Of a DNA stretch of 64,000 nt, positions 27,273 through 35,993 are shown piece by piece. Made by a program: the position numbers and the translations under genes. The stretch comes from Shewanella denitrificans OS217 (lineage in GTDB: Bacteria > Pseudomonadota > Gammaproteobacteria > Enterobacterales > Shewanellaceae), in assembly GCF_000013765.1 (NCBI RefSeq), contig NC_007954.1, forward strand, positions 806,001 through 870,000. Direction: 5' to 3'. The first letter of the stretch is position 1, and each line of letters opens with the position of its first letter. The notes beneath the pieces were generated by a model. That model saw nothing but the letters and a program-made list of their open reading frames with translations, searched no databases and had not been told where the DNA came from.

Positions 27273-28748
27273 ATGATTAGAAAGGTGAGCCTATTGGCGT
27301 TGTCAATTGCCTATGTATTAGCAGTGCCGCAAGTATCGGCCGTCAGCAGTGAAGACTTGGCGAAAGCGATAGCCAAGCAAGAAGCTGAGTTAGTCACGCT
27401 TAAGTTACAGTTAACAGAACTTGCCCAGCAGCAAGCGAACCAGCTCGCTGAAAATAAAGCGCAAAAACAAGCATTGGTTCAAGCGCAGCAGCAATTAGCT
27501 AAGCAAGACGTTACCCAAAAGCAGCTGATTGAGCACGCGAGCATCACTCAAAGCGCTAAACCCCAGACAAATCTTTATTCCAGCAAGAGGGCAGATGCCC
27601 TAAGCCGTTTCTCGTTTAAATCTTATGGCAGCGTCATTTTCACCAATGATGAGTATTTTGACAATGTGCAAGATACCAGCCCCGAACGTCGTAGCCGTTT
27701 TGATTTAGAGCGTATCGTCACCGAGTTTGGCTATCAGTTTAGTGATGCGTGGAGCATGGAAGTCGAAATCGAATATGAACATGGCGGCACGGGTGCCTCC
27801 CTTGAATATGATGGTTTCGATGAGTTCGGTGAGTTTGAAACAGAAATCGAAGCGGGTGGTGAAGTGGTGGTTGAAAAAGCCGAACTGCGTTATCGCCCCA
27901 GTAAAGCTTTCGGGATTAAGTTCGGTAACATTCATTTGCCTATCGGGCTTTCAAGCACACTGCATAAGCCTAATCAGTATTTAACCGTACAGCGTCACAA
28001 GAGTGAAGCGGCCATGCTGCCTGCGGTTTGGAATGAAAATGGTATTGGTGTGTACGGTGAAGTTGCCGATTTCCATTATCAAGCTCAAATTGTCAGCGGG
28101 TTAAATTCTGAGTTTTTCCGCACCTATGATTGGGCGGCATCTGGCCATCAAACTCGTTTTGAGCATGTTAATGGCGATGATTTAGCCTTTGCAGGTCGTG
28201 TCGATTACGGCAATTTCAAGACAGGCAGTGCCGTTGGTGTGGGCTATTACTATGGCAATACCTCGGGTAACCGCAACAAAACCAACAAGCTTAATGTTGA
28301 TGGCACTATCAGTATCGTTTCTGTGGCTGGTGCACTGGTTGAAGGGCCGTGGATCTTACGTGGTCAGTACCTCTACGGCACTTTATCTGACAGCGATGCG
28401 ATTACTCAAGCCAACAAAACCACTCCGGGTTTACGCCCCGGCAACTTTGCACAATTGGGATCCAAATCACAGGCATTCTTTGTTGAAGCTGGGCTGAAGC
28501 TTGATAGCTGGTTCGATTTACCCGTCACAGTGTTTGCCAACATAGATTATTCAAATCCTTTAATGGAAGTGGAGTCTGGCATTGCGACTCAGCGTTTTGA
28601 AAATACCTGGACCAGTGTTGGCATCAATTACTTCCCTATTCCTGAAGTGGTGATCAAAGCCGAAGGCGGCTTACATCAAGTGGCCGTGGCTGCCATTCCT
28701 GACACTAATTTCTTCGCCTTAGGCGTGGGCTATCAGTTCTCGCTTTAG
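27273..28748 (+). CDS. Outer-membrane porin with N-terminal coiled coil
   Basis: A signal peptide (VSLLALSIAYVLAVPQVSAV) is followed by a Gln/Leu-rich coiled coil at about residues 25-90 (AKAIAKQEAELVTLKLQLTEL), then a beta-barrel with alternating aromatic strands and a C-terminal strand ending YQFSL. This layout resembles phosphate-selective porins O/P, whose coiled coil promotes trimerisation. GGAG six bases before ATG 27273 decides the start over GTG 27261. Imelysin and di-heme lipoprotein genes follow on the same strand, and a Fur-like site precedes it, so a role in iron-linked transport is inferred rather than phosphate uptake. Confidence 0.82.
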   Translation: MIRKVSLLALSIAYVLAVPQVSAVSSEDLAKAIAKQEAELVTLKLQLTELAQQQANQLAENKAQKQALVQAQQQLAKQDVTQKQLIEHASITQSAKPQTNLYSSKRADALSRFSFKSYGSVIFTNDEYFDNVQDTSPERRSRFDLERIVTEFGYQFSDAWSMEVEIEYEHGGTGASLEYDGFDEFGEFETEIEAGGEVVVEKAELRYRPSKAFGIKFGNIHLPIGLSSTLHKPNQYLTVQRHKSEAAMLPAVWNENGIGVYGEVADFHYQAQIVSGLNSEFFRTYDWAASGHQTRFEHVNGDDLAFAGRVDYGNFKTGSAVGVGYYYGNTSGNRNKTNKLNVDGTISIVSVAGALVEGPWILRGQYLYGTLSDSDAITQANKTTPGLRPGNFAQLGSKSQAFFVEAGLKLDSWFDLPVTVFANIDYSNPLMEVESGIATQRFENTWTSVGINYFPIPEVVIKAEGGLHQVAVAAIPDTNFFALGVGYQFSL

Positions 28749-28804
28749 TTCGTTCTAGTTCTTGTTTTAGTTACATCACGTTATTAGCAAAAATGGAGTT
28801 TTAC

Positions 28805-29968
28805 ATGAAATCTTTTACCCACTCAGCCCTCGCTATTGCCTTGATCTCAGTCCTAGGGGCTTGTGGTGGTTCTGGTTCAAGCGAGCCAGTAGCCCCAACG
28901 ACAACCCCAGATACGGGTTTTAGCTTTGCAGCAACAGCTATGATTACCAACCTGACTCAAGAAGTCATAGTGACAGGTTATGCAGATTTAGCAGCCAAAG
29001 GCAGCGAACTGGTATTGGCGACGCAAAAGCTAATTAACTCGACCAGTCAAGCAGACTTAGTCGCCGCTCAAGATGCGTGGAAAGCGGCTCGTCAGCCATG
29101 GGAGCAAGGCGAATCGCACATTTTTGGTCCAGTAGACTCGTTAAGTATCGATCCGCATCTAGATAGCTGGCCGCTAAACACCACAGATTTAAGCACTCAG
29201 CTAACCACGGCTGCAGGATTTGATGCTGAAACCATAAAGTCTTGGAATGATGATGTGCAAGGCTTCCACACCATGGAATATTTATTATTTGGTGATGGCG
29301 TGGCAGATAACACAAAAGACATTAGCGAGCTTACGGTGAAAGAGCGCGAGTATTTAATCGCCTTAGCCCAAGTGTTTCGTGACCATGCTAAGACGTTAGA
29401 TGATGCATGGCAGATAAACCATAAGCCAGACGATGCCAATGCCAAGCCATACGCGGAATTATTAAGTCAACCCGGTGTTGATGGTAATACCGTGTATTCA
29501 TCTGAACTTGCGGTTATCGAAGAGCTTATCAACGGCATGATAGGCATAGTCGATGAAGTGGGTAATGGTAAAATTTCCGATCCTTTCGGTGATTCAATCA
29601 CAAGCGCGGATACCTCTAAAGTGGAGTCACAATATTCTTGGAATTCATTGACGGATTTTGCCAACAACATCCAAGGCGTGCGCAATGTGTACCAAGGTGA
29701 GTTCACAGGTAATACCGACAAGCAAGGTGTTAAAGATTTTGTGAGTGCAGCGGATGCCAATCTTGCTGTGCGGGTTGCCAGTGAGATTGATGATGCCATT
29801 ATTAAAATTCAGGCGATTTCCGGCAGTAATAGCATGCCGTTTCGCCAAGCAATTAAAGATGCCAATGGCCGAGTGCGCATTCAAACGGCCATCGATGCGC
29901 TCACTAAGCTGAAGACAAGTTTAGAGTCTGATGTTATTCCACTCTTGTCTAAGTGGAAACCTGCTTAA
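28805..29968 (+). CDS. Imelysin-family lipoprotein
   Basis: The N-terminus has a lipobox (LGAC), so the mature 388-residue precursor is probably tethered to an envelope membrane. The rest is the helical imelysin (peptidase M75) fold. The family GxHxxE motif is seen in VQGFHTMEYLLFG, and ARQPWEQGESHIFGPVDSL is another typical stretch. Imelysins are linked to iron or heme uptake (for example IrpA and EfeO-like proteins), though peptidase activity is doubtful. GGAG six bases before ATG 28805 decides the start. It lies 56 bp after the porin and before the di-heme lipoprotein. Confidence 0.92.
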   Translation: MKSFTHSALAIALISVLGACGGSGSSEPVAPTTTPDTGFSFAATAMITNLTQEVIVTGYADLAAKGSELVLATQKLINSTSQADLVAAQDAWKAARQPWEQGESHIFGPVDSLSIDPHLDSWPLNTTDLSTQLTTAAGFDAETIKSWNDDVQGFHTMEYLLFGDGVADNTKDISELTVKEREYLIALAQVFRDHAKTLDDAWQINHKPDDANAKPYAELLSQPGVDGNTVYSSELAVIEELINGMIGIVDEVGNGKISDPFGDSITSADTSKVESQYSWNSLTDFANNIQGVRNVYQGEFTGNTDKQGVKDFVSAADANLAVRVASEIDDAIIKIQAISGSNSMPFRQAIKDANGRVRIQTAIDALTKLKTSLESDVIPLLSKWKPA

Positions 29969-29981
29969 GGGCATTGAAGTC

Positions 29982-30016
29982 ACGCAGCTTAGGGGATTGG
30001 AACCTCTAAGCTGCGT
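29982..30016 (+). other. Strong hairpin inside the imelysin/di-heme operon
   Basis: ACGCAGCTTAGGGG pairs with CCTCTAAGCTGCGT almost completely around a 7-base loop. It is not followed by a T-run, so it may stabilise the upstream mRNA or attenuate expression of the di-heme gene rather than terminate fully. Confidence 0.65.
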
Positions 30017-30088
30017 TATCTATAGATGAATGTCAGATTGATGAGCCTGAAGCCACTGCAATTTTGTGCGCAATCGTGTGAGTAAAAT

Positions 30089-31735
30089 ATGAAAAAACAA
30101 AAAATTAACAATAAATCACCTTTGATTACGTTAGCCTTAATACTAACGACGAGTTTAGCAGCCTGTGGCGGCTCAGGGGATCCTATCGATGATACTCCAA
30201 GCCCGCCAAAGCCTCCTGTTGTTAGCTACCCAAGTTACACTGATGTGACCGCAAGCGGCGGCGCGACCACGACTTTTGATGCCGGCAATTCGGGCCACGG
30301 ATTTTCAACCCCAGCGCCAAACTTAGGCGCTGCTGAACTGGCGCAGCACCTTGAGGGTGATGCAAACTTTGAGATGTCTTTTACCACAGCGCCGAATGCT
30401 GCCCATCCTGAGCTTGATGGGTTGGGCCCGGTATTTAATAACGCCGATTGTAATTCATGCCATCAAAGAGATGGCCGTAACTCGACGCCGTCCTTAGGCG
30501 CCGATAAAACTCGGGTGAAATTGGGCACAGATGCAGGGATTTTTCTGCGGATAAGCAAAGCGCCTAATCAAGCTTGTACCCAAGGAAGCGCTGAGAATAA
30601 TTACTGCGCGCCCATTCCAGTACCAGATTTTGGCGGACAACTGTTTCACCGCGGGGTGTTAAAAGCCCGCGCAGATTGGCAAGACCATAACTTTGGTGGT
30701 CAGGCAGATGTGTATTTATCCTATGAGCGAACCACAGTCACCTATGCCGATGGCGGCCAAGTGTCACTGAAGAAACCGATTTTTGAGGTTGAAAACCCCT
30801 ATGATGCTCCCAGGGAAACCAAGCAGAGTAGCAATGTCACCTCTAACTTATTGCAAGATGATGTACTCATGGGCTGGCGCAACGGTATGCCTGTGTTTGG
30901 CTTAGGTTTATTAGAAGCTATCCCAGAAGCGGCAATTTTAGCGCTTGTGGATGAGCAAGACAGCAATAAGGATGGCATAAGTGGTAAAGCCAACTGGGTA
31001 TTTGATGCCATTAAAGCCAATGCTGGCGATCCAAATCCTGTGTCTTTAGGCCGTTTTGGCTGGAAAGCCAATACCCCAAGTGTGCGAGTGCAATCTTTAG
31101 GCGCCCTGCGCGGTGACATAGGCATAACCAATCCCTTGTTTCCAGAAGAAAGCATTGCTGGCACTAGTTTGCATGACTCTTATTTAACTCGCACAGGCTT
31201 TGTGGATACCGGTGTTGATGTCGATGGTGCTCCAGAGGCCAGTGCTAAGTTTAGCGATGACGTGGTTTTTTATGCTGAAACCTTAGCTGTGCCTGCAAGA
31301 CGTAACGTCAGTAATAGTGAAGTTCGAGAGGGCGCTAAGTTGTTCACAGAACTTAATTGCTCAGCTTGCCACACCCCGTCATTTGTAACTAAAACCAGCG
31401 GTGATATTGGTGGTCAACCCATGATAGCCGCTCTTAAAGGCCAAACCATTTACCCCTTTAGCGACATGTTACTCCACGATATGGGCGATGGCCTTAGCGA
31501 CGGTCGTCCAGACTTTTTAGCCAATGGTAATGAATGGCGCACAAGGCCGCTGTGGGGAATAGGGTTAACTCAGACAGTGAATCCTCAGGCAGGCTTTTTA
31601 CATGATGGCCGCGCGGCGACCTTAGAAGAGGCGATACTCTGGCATGGCGGCGAAGCCTTGGCGAGTCAGCAAGCCTTTATGGGATTAGATAAAGCTAAGC
31701 GCAGTCAATTAGTGGCTTTCTTGATGTCCTTATAA
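30089..31735 (+). CDS. Di-heme c-type lipoprotein, DUF1111 (thiol oxidoreductase-like)
   Basis: This 548-residue precursor has a lipobox (LAAC26) and two heme c attachment motifs, C121-NS-C124-H125 and C424-SA-C427-H428. The order and length match the DUF1111 di-heme family, which is related to MauG and bacterial cytochrome c peroxidases. Members often neighbour imelysins, as here, and are thought to move electrons in the periplasm during metal handling; the exact reaction is unknown. A conserved C-terminal section PLWGIGLTQTVN...FLHDGRAATLEEAILWHGGE is clear. A strong terminator follows at 31775. Confidence 0.92.
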   Translation: MKKQKINNKSPLITLALILTTSLAACGGSGDPIDDTPSPPKPPVVSYPSYTDVTASGGATTTFDAGNSGHGFSTPAPNLGAAELAQHLEGDANFEMSFTTAPNAAHPELDGLGPVFNNADCNSCHQRDGRNSTPSLGADKTRVKLGTDAGIFLRISKAPNQACTQGSAENNYCAPIPVPDFGGQLFHRGVLKARADWQDHNFGGQADVYLSYERTTVTYADGGQVSLKKPIFEVENPYDAPRETKQSSNVTSNLLQDDVLMGWRNGMPVFGLGLLEAIPEAAILALVDEQDSNKDGISGKANWVFDAIKANAGDPNPVSLGRFGWKANTPSVRVQSLGALRGDIGITNPLFPEESIAGTSLHDSYLTRTGFVDTGVDVDGAPEASAKFSDDVVFYAETLAVPARRNVSNSEVREGAKLFTELNCSACHTPSFVTKTSGDIGGQPMIAALKGQTIYPFSDMLLHDMGDGLSDGRPDFLANGNEWRTRPLWGIGLTQTVNPQAGFLHDGRAATLEEAILWHGGEALASQQAFMGLDKAKRSQLVAFLMSL

Positions 31736-31774
31736 CAATAGCCATAGCAGGCTAGTAACCTAAGCAATCAAATC

Positions 31775-31805
31775 AAACGCCAAACCCTTAGGTTTGGCGT
31801 TTTTA
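31775..31805 (+). terminator. Intrinsic terminator after the di-heme gene
   Basis: AAACGCCAAACC and GGTTTGGCGTTT form a 12-bp stem with a CTTA loop and end in five T. Confidence 0.93.
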
Positions 31806-31847
31806 TTTGCAGATGTTTCTGTGGGCTAACTTATTATAAGGGCTAAG

Positions 31848-32492
31848 TTATGCACTTTCCCTTAAGGTTTGCCAAGCTTCACAGATTTCCCTAAAGCGAG
31901 CTGCATCCCCATCTGGCCTGTCTGGGTGCCACTTTAACGCCAGTTTGCGCCATTGTTTGCGTATGTCTCTATCGGTTGCTGTGTCATCGAGCTCAAATAC
32001 CCTTAAGGCTGAGGTCTTGTGCATCAGTTTGACGTTAAGGCCTATGTATTGCTGGTAACTGGACCAGAAAGACTCCAACATTTGCCGTACCACATTGACG
32101 CTGGCATCGTAGTTTTGCCAGTCGAGGTAATATTCCCTTAAGTTGTTGTCGGCAACCAGTTGCTGGTTAATGTCAGCGGGAATGATCCTAAAGATTTGGA
32201 TTTCCATGGCTCTGACTTGCAGCCACTGATTAGGCAAGAGGATTTCTTGTAATTCATACAAGGCATTCATTAATAGAAAGTTACGCTTAAATAAGTCTTT
32301 TTCTGGGGCGGGGTCGAGGTCATGCATCAGGCCTTTGTCTTGTAAGGCGGTCGCAAGGTGATGCACTTTCCAACTTTGGTTAGACGCTTGCAATAGGCTA
32401 AGCAGCGGCCAAATAAGGGGGTTTTCGCCTTTGGTTGCCGTGAGCTCGGCCTGGCGGGGTTGAGCCATGAGTGCTGATTTTTCAAAAAGCAT
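31848..32492 (-). CDS. DnaJ-related co-chaperone domain protein
   Basis: The C-terminal ~60 residues form a J domain with the HPD motif in LALKWHPDRPDGD, which would stimulate a DnaK-type Hsp70 ATPase. The N-terminal ~140 residues match the DNAJ_related domain found with this kind of J domain in Gammaproteobacteria. There is no signal or membrane helix, so it is cytoplasmic. Length (214) suits the family. It is single on the minus strand between the di-heme operon and the phosphoribosyltransferase gene. The client is unknown. Confidence 0.88.
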   Translation of the reverse strand: MLFEKSALMAQPRQAELTATKGENPLIWPLLSLLQASNQSWKVHHLATALQDKGLMHDLDPAPEKDLFKRNFLLMNALYELQEILLPNQWLQVRAMEIQIFRIIPADINQQLVADNNLREYYLDWQNYDASVNVVRQMLESFWSSYQQYIGLNVKLMHKTSALRVFELDDTATDRDIRKQWRKLALKWHPDRPDGDAARFREICEAWQTLRESA

Positions 32493-32665
32493 AATGTCAT
32501 CCTTAAGTGGCGATAAAAACTACTATGCCACAGGCTAAGTGGGAGTCAAAGCAGATTTTAATGGGGCGTTTTTTGTCTTTTTTGTGTAATAGGGCAAATT
32601 AACAGCAGGCAAGGGATAGCAAATTGGTATAAAATTCGCTGCAATAAAAATAAGGGGCCCTTTCC

Positions 32666-33232
32666 ATGACAGATAAACATTATATTGGCGCACAACAGTT
32701 ACTCGAAGATTCTTTTAGATTAGCAGCTCAGGTCTATGACAGTGGCTTTAGGCCGCAGTTTATCGTCGGTATTTGGCGTGGCGGTGCGCCTATCGGTATC
32801 GCGGTGCAAGAATATTTCGATTTCAAAAAAGTGGAGACCGATCATATTGCCGTACGCACGTCCTCTTATTATGGCATAGGCACAGATAAGCAAGACAAGA
32901 ACATTAAAGTTCATGGTCTGCATTATATTATCGAGAATGCCAATGCCAGCGATGGCTTGTTGATCGTCGATGACGTCTTCGATTCCGGCCGTAGCATTCA
33001 TGCGCTTATCGGTAAATTGCAAAAGTTTATGCGCTTAAATACCCCAACCGACATCCGTATTGCTTGTCCTTACTACAAGCCAAAGAATACAGCTGTGCCA
33101 TTAAAACCTGATTATTTCATCCATGAGTCAGAAGAGTGGTTGGTGTTCCCCCATGAAGTTTCCGGCCTTGACCCTAAAGAGATCGCTGAAGGAAAAGGTG
33201 ATTTTAAAAATATTCAGCATTTATTTATATAA
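32666..33232 (+). CDS. Phosphoribosyltransferase family protein (hypoxanthine/xanthine type)
   Basis: This 188-residue type I phosphoribosyltransferase has the PRPP-binding loop LLIVDDVFDSGRSIHALI and an N-terminal FIVGIWRGGAPIGIAVQEYF. Enzymes of this kind join a purine base to PRPP in salvage. It resembles the hypoxanthine phosphoribosyltransferase-like proteins common in Shewanella, but the base cannot be read from the sequence. AAGGGG precedes the ATG at a suitable distance. A strong terminator follows at 33280, so it is probably monocistronic. Confidence 0.85.
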   Translation: MTDKHYIGAQQLLEDSFRLAAQVYDSGFRPQFIVGIWRGGAPIGIAVQEYFDFKKVETDHIAVRTSSYYGIGTDKQDKNIKVHGLHYIIENANASDGLLIVDDVFDSGRSIHALIGKLQKFMRLNTPTDIRIACPYYKPKNTAVPLKPDYFIHESEEWLVFPHEVSGLDPKEIAEGKGDFKNIQHLFI

Positions 33233-33279
33233 GCCAGCACTGAATTGATAAAGTTTTGCTAAAATCTGAATTCTAAACC

Positions 33280-33311
33280 GTGCGCCAGCAGTAGTGTTGG
33301 CGCACTTTTTT
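33280..33311 (+). terminator. Intrinsic terminator after the phosphoribosyltransferase gene
   Basis: GTGCGCCA pairs with TGGCGCAC and is followed by six T and a further T-rich stretch, just upstream of rlhA. Confidence 0.9.
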
Positions 33312-33340
33312 GTTTTTACTAAGCGGTAGTGATAATAATT

Positions 33341-35344
33341 ATGCCATCGGTTGAAATTTTTACGCCAACTAAGATAACTCAAACCCCAGTTGACCCTAAG
33401 GGGACCGCCGCTGTTAGTGCAAACAGGCTTGCCAGCGCGACCAATGCAGCAACCCTGCCTAAGCGTCAATTAGAGCTGTTAGCCCCCGCTAAAAATGCTG
33501 ATTACGGTATTGAAGCCATACGTCACGGCGCCGATGCGGTTTATATCGGCGGGCCAGCTTTTGGCGCCCGACACAACGCTGGTAACAGTGTCGAAGATAT
33601 CAAACGGTTGACGGCATTCGCTCACAGCTATCACGCTCAAGTGTTTGTTGCCCTCAATACCATCTTGATGGATAGCGAGATAGATAAGGCTCAAGCATTG
33701 ATTTGGGACTTGTACCATGCCGGTGTCGATGCCTTGATCATCCAAGACATGGGCGTATTGCAACTCGAACTACCCCCCATTGCCTTGCATGCCAGTACTC
33801 AAATGGATAACCGAACCCCAGAGAAAGCGATATTTTTAGAGCAGGTGGGGTTTTCTCAGGTGGTATTAGCCCGTGAGCTTAATATTCCGCAAATTCGTGA
33901 TATTGCCGCTAGCACTAAGATGAAGCTTGAATTTTTCATCCATGGCGCTCTGTGCGTGAGTTATTCAGGCTTATGCAACTTAAGCCATGCCTATTCAAAT
34001 CGCAGTGCAAACCGCGGTGAATGCTCACAGATGTGTCGTCTGCCATGCAATCTTACTACCCGCGATGGCGACGTGTTGGCTGAAAACCAGCATTTGTTGT
34101 CTTTAAAAGATAATAACCAGACAGATAACTTAGAAGCCTTGATTGATGCGGGCGTGAGCTCATTTAAAATTGAAGGCCGTTTAAAAGACATTACCTACCT
34201 TAAAAACGTCACCGCACACTATCGCCAGCAGCTGGATGCCATTATCGCCAAGCGTGACGATCTTGAGTCTATCTCTCACGGCAGTTGTGAATTTAACTTC
34301 AACCCAGATCCCGATAAAAGCTTTAATCGCGGTAAAACCGACTACTTTGTGAATGAGCGTACCGAAGCCATCGAGCATTTTAGCTCGCCTAAATTTATCG
34401 GTGAGAAAGTGGGCCGCATTACTAAAGTGGGCAAAGACTCTGTCACTGTGGATACCAGCGAAAGCGGTAAAGATATCCAGTTTAATAATGGCGACGGCTT
34501 GTGTTTCTTCGTTGAGCAGTTCGAAAAACAAAGGTTATCCGATGATAAATTATCAGGTCTTAGGGTGAACCGCGCCGAAGGAAATATTCTGCATTTAACT
34601 GAGGTGCCGAAAGATTTAAAAGTGGGCGTGGTGCTGTACCGTAATTTTGATCATAAATTTGAAGCGACATTAAACAAAGAATCGGCTAAGCGTAAAATTA
34701 GTGTCGATATGCAGTTGTTTGATACCGATAGCGGCGTTGGCCTTAGCATGAGTGATATGCATGGTCATAGTGTCACTGTGACGCTCGCGTGTGCAAAGGA
34801 AGCGGCAAATGATCAAGCCAAAGCCGCTGAAAATATTAACAAGCAGCTGGGGAAACTTGGCAGCAGTGATTTTGTGCTCAATAAACTTAACCTTAAATTG
34901 ACACAGATGTGGTTCTTGCCAGCTTCTGCGCTCAATGAGCTGCGCCGTGATGCCATTGAGGCGCTGATGACTGTGCGTCTCGAGTCATATCAACGTCCAG
35001 AGCGTTGGCAGCATGACAAAAGTGCACGCTTCCCGCAAAAAGCATTAAGCTTCTTATCCAATGTGGCCAATGAGAAAGCCAAGTCTTTTTATGAGCAGCA
35101 TGGGGTGATCCAGATTGAAGACACCTACGAAAAGAACAAGGTTTTACATGATGCACCTTTAATGGTGACTAAGCATTGCCTGAGATACAGTTTTAATCTT
35201 TGTCCTAAGGAAGTTGAAGGCATCAAGGCCGACCCCATGTTTTTAGACGTAGGTAAAGATAAGCTTAAGCTAGTGTTTGACTGCCAAAAATGCGAAATGA
35301 TGATCGTTGGCACCAATCAGCAGGTCAAGCAAGTGAATCAATAA
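33341..35344 (+). CDS. rlhA: U32 family protein, probable 23S rRNA C2501 hydroxylase RlhA
   Basis: The N-terminal LELLAPAKNADYGIEAIRHGADAVYIGGP and the cysteine cluster HGALCVSYSGLC...GECSQMCRLPC mark the U32 'peptidase' family, now known to modify RNA with an iron-sulfur cluster. At about 667 residues it is the long form, like E. coli RlhA (YdcP, 653), rather than the ~450-residue TrhP (YegQ). A second cysteine set near the end (LCPKEVEG...DCQKCEM) is also present. RlhA hydroxylates C2501 of 23S rRNA. The first ~40 residues before LELLAPAK are polar and variable, so the exact start (33341 preferred, 33329 possible) is uncertain. Confidence 0.88.
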   Translation: MPSVEIFTPTKITQTPVDPKGTAAVSANRLASATNAATLPKRQLELLAPAKNADYGIEAIRHGADAVYIGGPAFGARHNAGNSVEDIKRLTAFAHSYHAQVFVALNTILMDSEIDKAQALIWDLYHAGVDALIIQDMGVLQLELPPIALHASTQMDNRTPEKAIFLEQVGFSQVVLARELNIPQIRDIAASTKMKLEFFIHGALCVSYSGLCNLSHAYSNRSANRGECSQMCRLPCNLTTRDGDVLAENQHLLSLKDNNQTDNLEALIDAGVSSFKIEGRLKDITYLKNVTAHYRQQLDAIIAKRDDLESISHGSCEFNFNPDPDKSFNRGKTDYFVNERTEAIEHFSSPKFIGEKVGRITKVGKDSVTVDTSESGKDIQFNNGDGLCFFVEQFEKQRLSDDKLSGLRVNRAEGNILHLTEVPKDLKVGVVLYRNFDHKFEATLNKESAKRKISVDMQLFDTDSGVGLSMSDMHGHSVTVTLACAKEAANDQAKAAENINKQLGKLGSSDFVLNKLNLKLTQMWFLPASALNELRRDAIEALMTVRLESYQRPERWQHDKSARFPQKALSFLSNVANEKAKSFYEQHGVIQIEDTYEKNKVLHDAPLMVTKHCLRYSFNLCPKEVEGIKADPMFLDVGKDKLKLVFDCQKCEMMIVGTNQQVKQVNQ

Positions 35345-35351
35345 TTAAATC

Positions 35352-35382
35352 TTAAGGCAGTGCCGTGAATCACTGCCCTTAA
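35352..35382 (+). terminator. Weak terminator-like hairpin after rlhA
   Basis: TTAAGGCAGTG pairs with CACTGCCCTTAA with one bulged base. There is only a poor T-run, so termination would be inefficient. Confidence 0.45.
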
Positions 35383-35460
35383 TAATCAATTTAACGTAAA
35401 CTAGCCGGAGTTTGTGTTTGAGTATGCTACTCGAACGGCTAAATAACTAATGAGTAGAAT

Positions 35461-35784
35461 ATGAGCAAAAGTAAGAAGTATGATTTTCGGGTTAGCCAGC
35501 TAGATAATGGTTGGAAAACCGAGATTACTCGCCGCATGACGTCCACAAAAACCGTCGTATCTAAGAGCCATGATGGTTTTGCCACCGAAGCCGAAGCGGC
35601 AGCCTGGGGCGAATTGGAACTGAAAGGTTACTTGTCGGCACAAATGGAACGCAATAAGCGTAAAACTGAAAAGCACTTAAAGGCTAAATCATTAGCCGCT
35701 GCCATTGCTGCAGAGTCTGCAGTGGATGAAGAGTTTTCTGAGAGTGACTCAGAAGACGACTTAGACGATGAAGAGTTAGGTTAA
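35461..35784 (+). CDS. DUF3622 family small protein
   Basis: This 107-residue protein begins SKSKKYDFRVSQLDNGWKTEITRRMTS, has a central FATEAEAAAWGELELKGYL helix, and ends in a very acidic tail (ESDSEDDLDDEELG). This fits DUF3622, a small uncharacterised family of Shewanella and Vibrio. It is cytoplasmic with no known activity. The acidic tail could mediate interaction with basic partners; this is inference. It is separated from rlhA by 116 bp and from the next gene by the structured leader at 35838-35957. Confidence 0.8.
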   Translation: MSKSKKYDFRVSQLDNGWKTEITRRMTSTKTVVSKSHDGFATEAEAAAWGELELKGYLSAQMERNKRKTEKHLKAKSLAAAIAAESAVDEEFSESDSEDDLDDEELG

Positions 35785-35837
35785 TTTAGCCAATAAGCAA
35801 TACTTTTTATGTTTTCCCTATCGTTAACGTATTGTTG

Positions 35838-35957
35838 AACAAAGATATTATGATTTAATCTTTGTTACCGTAGGGATCTGCCCTTATCAGGATGGTAAGG
35901 GCTAGCCGTCCACGGTGATTTATCACTGAAAGATAAAGTTATCTGGCCTGTGGACGG
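35838..35957 (+). ncRNA. Candidate structured RNA: two hairpins plus three-way junction
   Basis: Three structures lie in a row. Hairpin A pairs AACAAAGAT (35838-35846) with ATCTTTGTT (35858-35866). Hairpin B pairs GCCCTTA (35880-35886) with TAAGGGC (35896-35902). A closing stem CCGTCCAC (35906-35913) with GTGGACGG (35950-35957) encloses two small hairpins, GTGA/TCAC (35915-35926) and AGATA/TATCT (35931-35944), giving a three-way junction. It ends 36 nt before the ATG of the unknown gene at 35994. It could be a cis-regulatory leader or a small RNA. I match it to no known family. Confidence 0.5.
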
Positions 35958-35993
35958 TTTCAACACATTTCCAATTACAAGGATGAATTTGGT

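Noticed and set aside
35906..35957. Hammerhead-type ribozyme at the three-way junction
   Set aside because: The junction lacks the CUGANGA and GAAA core sequences, so self-cleavage is not supported.
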